From Acidobacteriota bacterium (GTDB lineage: Bacteria; Acidobacteriota; Terriglobia; Terriglobales; Acidobacteriaceae), in assembly GCA_019510535.1 (NCBI GenBank), contig JAEKKE010000317.1, positions 1 to 12,350 of the forward strand: 12,350 nt of DNA, written 5' to 3'. The translations under genes were made by a program, and so were the position numbers. The notes beneath the pieces are model-generated. The model was not told the origin of the DNA and made no database searches. It worked only from the letters and a program-made list of their open reading frames with translations. This document shows positions 1-5,692 of this stretch, piece by piece (positions within the stretch are counted from its first letter, which is position 1; every line of letters starts with the position of its first letter).

Positions 1-36
1 CAGTCAAGATAAAAACGGTTCGAGCTACGCTCAAAT

Positions 37-64
37 GCCCACATAAGCTCCGCGTATGTGGGGC
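37..64. repeat. CCCACATA/TATGTGGG hairpin in the leader before dxr
   Basis: The arm CCCACATA pairs with TATGTGGG around a 9-base loop; the flanking G and C extend the pairing past a one-base bulge. The arm is followed by GGCACCCGG. No T-run follows, so it is a poor intrinsic terminator. It resembles the CCCCA/TGGGGC hairpin at 5586-5628, and I recall similar 'tggggcaccc' palindromes being common between acidobacterial genes; that recollection is unverified. Apart from this hairpin and the dxr ribosome site, nothing identifiable is seen in 1-146; no upstream gene end can be assigned. Confidence 0.5.
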
Positions 65-146
65 ACCCGGATCGTACCTTACCGACACGACCGGCAAGGT
101 TATTAAACCGGGATCTGAAGACGCTAAACGCTAGAATTGAGGAGCA

Positions 147-1325
147 ATGTCCGTAAAGAAGATCGCTATCCTCGGTTCTACCGGATCCATCGGCACCAGT
201 ACCCTTTCTATCTGCGAAAGCTTTCCGGATCGTTTTCAGCCCGTCGCGCTTGCTGCCGGACGCAACCTCGATGTAGCCGTTGCGCAGTGCAAACAGTGGC
301 GGCCGCGGCTGGTCTCCATGGCAACCGAAGAACTGGCTGACCAGCTTGCAGCGCGGCTGCGCGTTGAAGGCGTGACCGGTGTCGACGTACTGCATGGAAC
401 TGCGGGAACCATTGCCGTCGCCACGCTGCCCGAGGTCGACTTTGTTGTCTCTGCCATTGTCGGCGTCTCAGGACTCGAAGCTACATATGAGGCGGTCAAA
501 GCAGGCAAGGACATTGGCCTGGCCAACAAAGAGGCTCTGGTTGCCGCAGGCGAGCTGATCATCGCCGAGGCGCGGCGGAACAATGTTGCATTGCTACCAA
601 TCGACTCCGAGCACAATGCCATTCATCAGTGCATGCGTGGGGGCACAGCAGCCGAGGTAAAGCAGATCTGGCTGACGGCCTCCGGCGGGCCCTTCCGCAG
701 CACGCCTCTTGATCTGTTCGCGTCCATCACACCGGCGCAGGCGCTGAAACATCCGACCTGGGTGATGGGTCAGCGGATCACCATCGATTCGGCAACGATG
801 TTAAACAAAGGGCTGGAGATCATTGAGGCTTGCCGGCTCTTCGATCTGCCTCCTGCCAAGGTCCAGGTGACGATTCACCCCCAGTCGACCATTCACTCGC
901 TGGTGGAGTATGTGGATGGCAGCATCCTGGCCCAGCTTTCGATCACCGACATGCGGCTGCCGATCCTGTACGCCATGGCCTTCCCAGAGCGTGTTCCTTC
1001 CGACCTGACCTTCGACATGAAATCGTTGAGCCAATTGGACTTCCAGCAGCCTGACTTCGCTCGGTTCCCCTGCCTGCGCCTGGCTTATGAGGCCGCCGAG
1101 GCTGGTCCGGCGCATTGCATCGCCCTGAATGCGGCCGACGAAATCGCGGTCGCAGCATTCCTCGAAGGACGTATTCCCTTCCTGGGGATTCCTCGTACAA
1201 TAGAATCAGTGCTCCAGCTAACCAAGCCCGGCCATCCCGCGTCCATTCAAGCGGTGCTTACGGCAGACCATGAGGCTCGGCAGCTTGCACGCGAGGTAGC
1301 CTTGGGCCAGGCTGCCACCCACTGA
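147..1325 (+). CDS. dxr: 1-deoxy-D-xylulose 5-phosphate reductoisomerase
   Basis: This cytosolic enzyme rearranges and reduces 1-deoxyxylulose 5-phosphate to 2-C-methylerythritol 4-phosphate with NADPH and a divalent metal, the first committed step of the MEP isoprenoid pathway. The 392-residue length is normal for the family. The NADPH-binding loop GSTGSIG is at residues 10-16, LANKEA at 125-130, the metal/substrate motif DSEH at 153-156, SGGPF at 179-183, the segment WVMGQRITIDSATMLNKGLE at about 205-224, and HPQS at 244-247. All the expected active-site elements are intact. The ATG is preceded by GAGGAG with a short gap, and the protein begins directly before the nucleotide-binding strand (KKIAILG), as expected. 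It is followed after 19 bases by rseP, a neighbour often seen beside dxr in bacteria, so the two are probably co-transcribed. Also known as ispC. Confidence 0.97.
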   Translation: MSVKKIAILGSTGSIGTSTLSICESFPDRFQPVALAAGRNLDVAVAQCKQWRPRLVSMATEELADQLAARLRVEGVTGVDVLHGTAGTIAVATLPEVDFVVSAIVGVSGLEATYEAVKAGKDIGLANKEALVAAGELIIAEARRNNVALLPIDSEHNAIHQCMRGGTAAEVKQIWLTASGGPFRSTPLDLFASITPAQALKHPTWVMGQRITIDSATMLNKGLEIIEACRLFDLPPAKVQVTIHPQSTIHSLVEYVDGSILAQLSITDMRLPILYAMAFPERVPSDLTFDMKSLSQLDFQQPDFARFPCLRLAYEAAEAGPAHCIALNAADEIAVAAFLEGRIPFLGIPRTIESVLQLTKPGHPASIQAVLTADHEARQLAREVALGQAATH

Positions 1326-1344
1326 GGTCACCGACACACTCCCA

Positions 1345-2697
1345 ATGACAACCATTATTTATCTCGCCATCGTGCTGGGCATTATGGTGCTCGTGCATGA
1401 GCTCGGCCACTTCCTTGCCGCCAAGTGGTGTGGTGTTCGCGTTGAAACCTTCTCCATCGGCTTTGGCCGCCGACTTATCGGCTTCCGCCGCGGAGATACG
1501 GATTACCGGCTTTCTCTGTTGCCCTTTGGTGGCTATGTGAAGATGGCAGGCGATAATCCCGGCGAAGAACCGTCCGGCGATCCCGGTGAGTTCAATGCGC
1601 ATCCCCGCTGGCAGCGCGTGATCATTGCGCTGGCAGGACCGGTTGCGAACTTCATCCTGGCCTTCGCCATCATGACCTTCGTGTTCCACTTCCATAACGA
1701 GGTGGATGAGTACATCTCCGGACCCGCGCGTGTGAACTACGTCGTGAAGGGCTCTCCGGCAGACGCCGCAGGCCTGCGTAGCGGCGACACGATTGTCCAC
1801 TTCGACAACGCCGAGAATCCGGACTGGGAAGGCGTGCTGCGCCGCGCTGCGTTGAACATGAACCAGACCGTGGCGATGAGCTACCTGCATGACGGGCAGC
1901 GCGTGAATACCCGCTTCAACGTCAACGTTGGCAAGACTACCGAGTTCAACGCCGAAGCGATGCAGAGCCTGGGCATGGTTCCGACGATGCAGGATGCACC
2001 GATCGGCGTCAATGAGGTGGATGGAGGAACTCCGGCGCAGCGTGCCGGTCTGCAGCCGGGCGACAAGATCCTCGCGATTGACGGCCTGCAGCTTCGCTCT
2101 GTTCCCGCACTGCTGGCCTATCTGAGCGACCAGGCTGGAAAGACGTCAACGCTGCAGGTGCTGCGCGACGGCAAGACACTGACAACGAACGTCACGCCGG
2201 AGATCGGCGACATCGGCAACGGCATCAAGAAGTATCGCCTTGGCTTCCGCCCGGCACAGATGCCTCTCCGTATCTCGCAGTTGCCGTGGGGCGAGGCGGT
2301 CGTGCAGTCGGCCGAGGAGAACTGGAAAGACTCAACCATGATCGTCGAGGTGCTGAAGCGGATGTTCACGCACCAGGTCTCGGTCAAGAGTCTCTCCGGA
2401 CCGATTGGTATCGGCCAGCAGATCGGCGCAGCCGCGCGCGACTCAGTATGGACGGTCTTCCGTCTGATGGCGATGATCTCGATCAACCTTGGCATCTTCA
2501 ACCTGCTGCCGATTCCGATTCTGGATGGCGGCATGATCCTGATGCTGATTGTGGAATCGGTTATCCGCCGCGACCTGAACCAACAGCTCAAGGAGCGGGT
2601 CTACCAGGTGGCTTTCGTCTGCCTGCTGCTCTTCGCGGCCATGGTGATCTTCAATGACATCTCGAAGCTGGGATGGTTTGCGAAGCTGAAACCGTAG
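1345..2697 (+). CDS. rseP: RIP metalloprotease RseP (site-2 protease family)
   Basis: This inner-membrane zinc protease cuts transmembrane segments, classically anti-sigma factors during envelope stress, and also remnant signal peptides. The zinc motif HELGH is at residues 18-22 inside the first membrane helix. A second helix lies near 92-115. Two PDZ domains follow (about 127-195 and 215-285; each has a recognisable GLxxGD-type turn, AAGLRSGD and RAGLQPGD). The third zinc ligand is in NLLPIPILDGG (386-396), followed by a last helix near 420-436. Length (450) is typical. The ribosome site is weak: only GAGG at the dxr stop, so translation may depend on coupling with dxr. The start is kept because it places the HExxH helix at the usual distance from the N-terminus. 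The TAG stop is the first three bases of the repeat element at 2695-2810, and a terminator follows. No sigma or anti-sigma gene is nearby, so its substrate is unknown. Confidence 0.96.
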   Translation: MTTIIYLAIVLGIMVLVHELGHFLAAKWCGVRVETFSIGFGRRLIGFRRGDTDYRLSLLPFGGYVKMAGDNPGEEPSGDPGEFNAHPRWQRVIIALAGPVANFILAFAIMTFVFHFHNEVDEYISGPARVNYVVKGSPADAAGLRSGDTIVHFDNAENPDWEGVLRRAALNMNQTVAMSYLHDGQRVNTRFNVNVGKTTEFNAEAMQSLGMVPTMQDAPIGVNEVDGGTPAQRAGLQPGDKILAIDGLQLRSVPALLAYLSDQAGKTSTLQVLRDGKTLTTNVTPEIGDIGNGIKKYRLGFRPAQMPLRISQLPWGEAVVQSAEENWKDSTMIVEVLKRMFTHQVSVKSLSGPIGIGQQIGAAARDSVWTVFRLMAMISINLGIFNLLPIPILDGGMILMLIVESVIRRDLNQQLKERVYQVAFVCLLLFAAMVIFNDISKLGWFAKLKP

Positions 2698-2810
2698 AGC
2701 ATGTTCCCTGTAAGTGTAGTGTAGGGTTTCCGCATCTATGGGCGTTTTCCGCAATGAAAACGCTACTGCACGCTCCTTCCGGGATACCCAGCAACAGGGA
2801 AAATGCTCTA
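2695..2810 (+). repeat. MITE/REP-like palindromic element, copy 1
   Basis: This non-coding element of 116 bases has terminal inverted repeats TAGAGCATGTTCCCTGT and ACAGGGAAAATGCTCTA (16 of 17 positions pair). The central hairpin has a GGCGTTTTC arm, a CGCAAT loop and a GAAAACGCT arm. It is roughly 85% identical to the copy at 5450-5565 by eye. Its first three bases are the stop codon of rseP. Removing the element and one TA rebuilds CCG-TAG-TTG, so the stop would also have existed before insertion. It lies between rseP and the terminator and would therefore be transcribed at the 3' end of the rseP mRNA. No transposase is encoded; any mobility would need one elsewhere. Confidence 0.85.
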
Positions 2811-2828
2811 GTTGAATTCATGGCATTA

Positions 2829-2865
2829 CAAAAGCCCGGCGTATTACGCCGGGCTTTTGCTTTTT
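2829..2865 (+). terminator. Rho-independent terminator after dxr-rseP
   Basis: A perfect 13-bp stem (CAAAAGCCCGGCG with CGCCGGGCTTTTG) closes a TATTA loop and is followed by CTTTTTG. This is a strong intrinsic terminator for the + strand transcript. The A-run on its left gives a weaker TTTTG tail on the other strand, so it may also stop transcripts of the facing YCII gene that ends at 2924. Confidence 0.9.
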
Positions 2866-2923
2866 GTGCTTACGCACCACGACACTTTCGTTGCGTTGCC
2901 AGGGTAAGCCTGATTACACAGAT

Positions 2924-3313
2924 TTATTTCTTGAGTGCAACCGTTTCCGCCTCGTAGCAAGCGGCCTGGTCCCCCGAGTACTGCTCGTAAAGTTGGCGCA
3001 GTTCACACTCTCCTTCTCCAACCACCTGGAGAAACTGCCGCACCAACTCGATTGCCTCTTCCTTCGAGTCCGCCTTCAACAGAGCAAATCCACCTACCAC
3101 CTCTTTCGCCTCGGTGAAAGGCCCATCCGTTACGCTGATCTTGTCGTCAGAGCGCCGAACCCGCGCACCCTGAGCCGAAGGCAGACAGCCCTCAGTGCCG
3201 AGAAGCCAGCCCTTGGTAAAACCTTCCTCGATCAGCTTGCCCATGGTTGCCATCTCTTCCGGGGAGGGCGGGGTGTCTCGTTCAGGCGCCTTGTAGATGC
3301 TTAGAAATTTCAT
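2924..3313 (-). CDS. YCII/DGPF-domain family protein
   Basis: This small soluble protein of 129 residues has the DGPF signature (VTDGPFTEAKEVVGGFALL, residues 61-79) of the YCII-related superfamily, a ferredoxin-like fold of uncertain biochemical role. The N-terminus MKFLSIYKA and the 'PPSPEEMATMGKLIEEG' helix also fit the family. A longer reading frame extends upstream to 3364, but I start at 3313. That ATG has AAGGAG six bases before it and begins exactly at the conserved first strand. Related proteins are often encoded beside ECF sigma factors; none is present here. The gene stands alone on the - strand, convergent with rseP, about 200 bases downstream of repeat copy 2. Its upstream DNA is AT-rich and holds a 26-bp palindrome that could be an operator. 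Precise function is unknown. Confidence 0.9.
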   Translation of the reverse strand: MKFLSIYKAPERDTPPSPEEMATMGKLIEEGFTKGWLLGTEGCLPSAQGARVRRSDDKISVTDGPFTEAKEVVGGFALLKADSKEEAIELVRQFLQVVGEGECELRQLYEQYSGDQAACYEAETVALKK

Positions 3314-3319
3314 CGTTGT

Positions 3320-3325
3320 CTCCTT
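3320..3325 (-). promoter_or_regulatory. Ribosome binding site fixing the YCII start
   Basis: On the - strand AAGGAG lies six bases before the ATG at 3313. It supports that start over the in-frame start 51 bases further upstream. Confidence 0.85.
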
Positions 3326-3394
3326 AGAAACGTTGGGATTGCGAGCTGGGCTATTCGAGACCATCAGGCTGTGAAGTCCGAGCTCTATCTATGC

Positions 3395-3420
3395 GTCGAA
3401 TCAGGGTTCCCTTATTCGAC
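3395..3420. promoter_or_regulatory. Operator-like 26-bp palindrome upstream of the YCII gene
   Basis: The arms GTCGAAT and ATTCGAC are perfect inverted copies, and the inner AGGG and CCCT also pair; only two symmetric positions fail to match. The site is centred about 95 bases before the YCII start. It could bind a dimeric regulator or form an RNA hairpin in a long leader. No regulator gene is adjacent, so the role is inferred from symmetry alone. Confidence 0.4.
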
Positions 3421-3430
3421 AAAAGAATTA

Positions 3431-3448
3431 GAAAAATGTTTATTTTTC
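3431..3448. promoter_or_regulatory. AT-rich inverted repeat, possible promoter region
   Basis: GAAAAAT and ATTTTTC are perfect inverted arms around GTTT, in a patch (about 3420-3452) far richer in A and T than the flanking genes. On the - strand it lies upstream of the palindrome and the YCII gene, where a promoter or upstream element would sit. No convincing -35/-10 pair was found. Confidence 0.3.
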
Positions 3449-3515
3449 TTTTGCGATCATCTCGGACCGCCCCACTCCCGCTCCGTCACTTCAGATCGAA
3501 TTTATCGATGCAGAC

Positions 3516-3632
3516 TAGAGCATTTTTCCTGTAGGTGTAGCTTAGGGATTGTGCATCTATGGGCGTTTTTCCTCAATGAAAACGCCGCTGCACTCTGCTC
3601 CCGGGATACCCAGCACCGGGAAAAATGCTCTA
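3516..3632 (+). repeat. MITE/REP-like palindromic element, copy 2
   Basis: This 117-base member of the family shares the orientation of copies 1 and 3. The arm TAGAGCATTTTTCC pairs fully with GGAAAAATGCTCTA; the inner end of the stem is weaker (one G-T pair and one mismatch). Central arms GGCGTTTTT and GAAAACGCC are flanked by GTGCA and TGCAC, which can also pair. The right-hand outer CTA is, on the - strand, the TAG stop of the histidine kinase. Removing the element and one TA leaves TCC-TAG-TCT on that strand, again a stop. Confidence 0.85.
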
Positions 3633-5093
3633 GGAGTAAGTTCCATTGTCCTGGGCTCGCGGGAGTTCGGCCAGCGGGAGTTCCAAGTGAAATGCGGTCG
3701 CAAATGGTGCTGCGTAGTCGCCAAGGATGAGGCGTCCACCACAGCGGATTGCGAGTTCTCTCGCCATCCAAAGACCGACACCTGTGCCAATGTCCGTTTT
3801 GGTAGTGAAGAACGGCTCGAAGAGATGACGGAGCACCTCGGCCGGAATGCCCGGCCCGTTGTCCAGAATCCGGATACAGGCAACGTCTTCCTGAGAAGAG
3901 ACCTCGACCACGATCTCTCCCATACCTTCGGTTACGGCATCGCAGGAGTTATTCAGAAGGTTGATCAGGATCTGGGTTACGTCTTCTTTTGGAGCGCTGG
4001 TCCTTGCCGGGCTCTTCTCGACTGTCCTGATCTGGCACCCCTTGGAGGCGCACCGCGCTGCGAATAAATCGACGGCCCCCTTCGTAATCTCGTGGAGATC
4101 GGTGGGACCTCCCTGAGCGAATGCCCGCTGCGTCGGGAGATGTCTCGCAACCGTGCTCAAGCGTCTGATCTGGGTGTGCGCCACCGCAAGGTATTCGCGA
4201 GATTCTTCCGACAAGGCCGGATCGGACAGAGCAAGGTAGATCAGGTTCGTCAGCGCCGCCAGCGGATTATTGAGTTCGTGCGCAATGGTGGAAGACAGGC
4301 GTCCGATGGCTGCTAGCTTTTCCGACCGGATCAGCGCCTGCTCCGATCGCTTCCTGCTGTCGACATTGCTTGTGAGGCCGATCCAGGTATGTGGTCTTGT
4401 GGCCGACGGTCTTCCGCGCGCCTCAAGCCAGTGCATCTCTCCATTTGGCCATAGACACCGGAACTCAATCTCGAAGGGCGCGTCTTTTTGAAGCGCGTCC
4501 TGGTACAACTGTGACACGCGATTACGATCGTCCTCATAGACAAGCTCCAAGGAGGTCTCGGGAGTGGATGCATCGAAGAGCGATCTCCCAAAGACATCAA
4601 AACCTTCTTCTTCCCATGTCATGCGGCCGGTCGAAAGGTTGTAAGACCACGCAACGGACTTTGAGGCTCTCTGCGCTTCGGTCAGAACTTCCCGCCGTGC
4701 GCCGAGTTCTGACAAAGCAAAGGCCAGGCAATCACGGTTCCGTCTCTGCCACTCCCACCCCGCAGCGAAAAGATACCCCACACCAAAGGTTACGGCTGCC
4801 CGCAGCATCGCTCGAACCGGATGCTCACCATGGTCCAGTTCGAGAAATTTCCGCCATGCGCCAAAAGACATCGATAAGGAAGCTACGATCCCGGCAGTGA
4901 TTCGCTGCCAGAGAGTAATCGCCCCAACAAACAGCAGTGCCAGCGCAAACGGTACGTGCTTCAGGAACTCAACATGCAAGCTGACACGTGTGAGGAGAAA
5001 AGGAAGAAAAAAAGCTGCGATGAACCCGCCAATGGTTCGCAGGGAAGGGACCTTGCCGGAAAATATTAGACCGGGGCGAGAGGACATGCGCAT
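3630..5093 (-). CDS. Membrane PAS-domain sensor histidine kinase (orphan)
   Basis: This 487-residue two-component sensor autophosphorylates on His and would pass phosphate to a response regulator, but no regulator gene is adjacent. Hydrophobic segments near residues 21-36, 47-62, 65-78 and 97-112 suggest a four-helix membrane domain with almost no periplasmic loop. A short helical linker leads to a PAS domain (about 140-247; WPNGEMHWLEARGRP is typical of the PAS_3/PAC end). The H-box is AHELNNP with His272, the N-box is near 375-387 (ILINLLNNSCDAV), G1 is DNGPGIP (411-417), the F-box LFEPFFTTK (424-432) and G2 GTGVGL (436-441). All catalytic boxes are intact, so it should be active; the signal is unknown. 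Start: ATG at 5093 with weak AGAGA upstream; an in-frame ATG two codons later is equally possible. The TAG stop is formed by the edge of repeat copy 2. Confidence 0.93.
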   Translation of the reverse strand: MRMSSRPGLIFSGKVPSLRTIGGFIAAFFLPFLLTRVSLHVEFLKHVPFALALLFVGAITLWQRITAGIVASLSMSFGAWRKFLELDHGEHPVRAMLRAAVTFGVGYLFAAGWEWQRRNRDCLAFALSELGARREVLTEAQRASKSVAWSYNLSTGRMTWEEEGFDVFGRSLFDASTPETSLELVYEDDRNRVSQLYQDALQKDAPFEIEFRCLWPNGEMHWLEARGRPSATRPHTWIGLTSNVDSRKRSEQALIRSEKLAAIGRLSSTIAHELNNPLAALTNLIYLALSDPALSEESREYLAVAHTQIRRLSTVARHLPTQRAFAQGGPTDLHEITKGAVDLFAARCASKGCQIRTVEKSPARTSAPKEDVTQILINLLNNSCDAVTEGMGEIVVEVSSQEDVACIRILDNGPGIPAEVLRHLFEPFFTTKTDIGTGVGLWMARELAIRCGGRLILGDYAAPFATAFHLELPLAELPRAQDNGTYS

Positions 5094-5181
5094 TCAAAAT
5101 TCTCTACGATCGGCGCAGTTTCTCCGATAAAGAGACAATATATCGATCAATCAGGCTGAAGTGGTTTAAAGATAGCCTCTT

Positions 5182-5195
5182 TCTTTCGCGAAAGA
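5182..5195. repeat. Perfect 14-bp palindrome
   Basis: TCTTTCGCGAAAGA reads the same on both strands. It lies about 90 bases upstream of the histidine kinase start and could be an operator or a remnant of a dispersed repeat; its core CTTTCGC/GCGAAAG is the same as the inner stem of the hairpin at 5586-5628. Confidence 0.45.
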
Positions 5196-5370
5196 TCATT
5201 GAATTTATTCGATTCGGCATTGCCGTTTCCCGAAAAGTTATCCGGTTTACTTCCCTGCAACATAACTGCATTTCGGATTATTACCTTTGTTTATGCCTCT
5301 GGTAATCATGGGGCGATAAACGCACTCAGGCAAGAGAGCGAAGAGAGGGCGGCAGAAAACATAGTAGGTT

Positions 5371-5416
5371 GAGAAGCAGATTTCTCCGCTCCCTTCGGTC
5401 ACTACGAAATGACAAA
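5371..5416 (-). repeat. Dispersed 'GTCATTTCG...GAGAAATCTGC' intergenic repeat
   Basis: On the - strand the segment runs from GTCATTTCG through GACCGAAGGGAGCG to GAGAAATCTGCTTCTC. I recognise this wording as a widespread intergenic repeat in Acidobacteria and some other phyla; this is from memory and was not searched. It has no coding potential. A CGCGC-GAA-GCGCG hairpin (5426-5438) lies next to it and may belong to the same unit. Confidence 0.5.
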
Positions 5417-5449
5417 AAATACAGTCGCGCGAAGCGCGATACCCCACGC

Positions 5450-5565
5450 TAGAGCATTTCTCCTGTAGGTGTAGTGCAGGGGATGTGCATCTATGGGCGT
5501 TTTCCTCAATGAAAACGCCACTGCACGCTCTTTACGGGATGCCCAGCAACAGGAGAAATGCTCTA
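5450..5565 (+). repeat. MITE/REP-like palindromic element, copy 3
   Basis: This copy has the most regular ends: TAGAGCATTTCTCCTGT and ACAGGAGAAATGCTCTA are perfect inverted repeats over 17 bp. The centre is GGCGTTTTC-CTCAAT-GAAAACGCC, a perfect 9-bp stem, flanked by GTGCA and TGCAC which pair outside it. It sits between the histidine kinase promoter region and the downstream end of the DHH gene and touches no coding frame. Empty-site reconstruction gives CGC-TA-AACC. Confidence 0.87.
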
Positions 5566-5585
5566 AACCCCAGCGAATAAGTTCG

Positions 5586-5628
5586 CCGTTGCCCCACCCT
5601 TTCGCTCCGCGAAAGAATGGGGCAACGG
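5586..5628. repeat. Strong two-part hairpin (CCGTTGCCCCA...TGGGGCAACGG)
   Basis: An 11-bp outer stem (CCGTTGCCCCA with TGGGGCAACGG), a CC/AA internal loop and a 7-bp inner stem CTTTCGC/GCGAAAG with a TCC loop. No T-run follows on either strand, so it is not a classical terminator. On the - strand it lies about 65 bases past the DHH gene stop and might protect that mRNA end. It resembles the 37-64 hairpin and is probably another dispersed palindrome. Confidence 0.6.
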
Positions 5629-5651
5629 GAGTATGGGCGCACTGACAGCCA

Positions 5652-5677
5652 ATAACAATGTGAGGCGACAATGTTAT
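5652..5677. repeat. Hairpin just downstream of the DHH gene
   Basis: ATAACAATGT and ACAATGTTAT pair at 9 of 10 positions around GAGGCG, starting 15 bases past the DHH stop codon on the - strand. There is no T-run, so a role as a factor-dependent terminator or mRNA-end structure is only a possibility. Confidence 0.4.
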
Positions 5678-5692
5678 GCGGCGGTGTGAGGC

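Larger units (their letters stand above)
5094..5449. other. Gene-free region upstream of the histidine kinase
   Basis: No reading frame here looks like a protein. The stretch is more AT-rich than the genes around it up to about 5300. It must hold the histidine kinase promoter, but I could not identify a convincing one. It contains the 14-bp palindrome at 5182-5195, the GTCATTTCG-type repeat at 5371-5416 and a small CGCGC/GCGCG hairpin at 5426-5438. Confidence 0.6.

Noticed and set aside
3..134. Open frame of 43 codons entering from the left edge and ending in TAG at 132-134, possible tail of an upstream gene
   Set aside because: It reads straight through the 37-64 hairpin and I recognise no protein family in it; an open frame this short is expected by chance in GC-rich DNA.
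2864..3304. Open frame of 146 codons on the + strand across the YCII gene
   Set aside because: It is the mirror of the YCII coding sequence, which has the DGPF signature and a good ribosome site; the + frame has neither.
2695..3632. Treating the copies as rho-independent terminators of rseP and the kinase
   Set aside because: The central hairpin and the outer stem are not followed by a T-run, and a true terminator for rseP is present just downstream at 2829-2865.
3549..4067. Open frames starting inside repeat copy 2 and running against the histidine kinase
   Set aside because: The kinase catalytic motifs are on the - strand; these frames have no domain and begin inside a non-coding palindrome.
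2695..5565. Reading the three spaced repeats as a CRISPR array
   Set aside because: The units are about 116 bases and imperfect, with internal hairpins; the distances between them (about 700 and 1,800 bases) contain genes, and no cas gene is present.
5402..5671. Short - strand open frame through repeat copy 3
   Set aside because: It spans three different palindromic repeats and has no protein-like composition or ribosome site.
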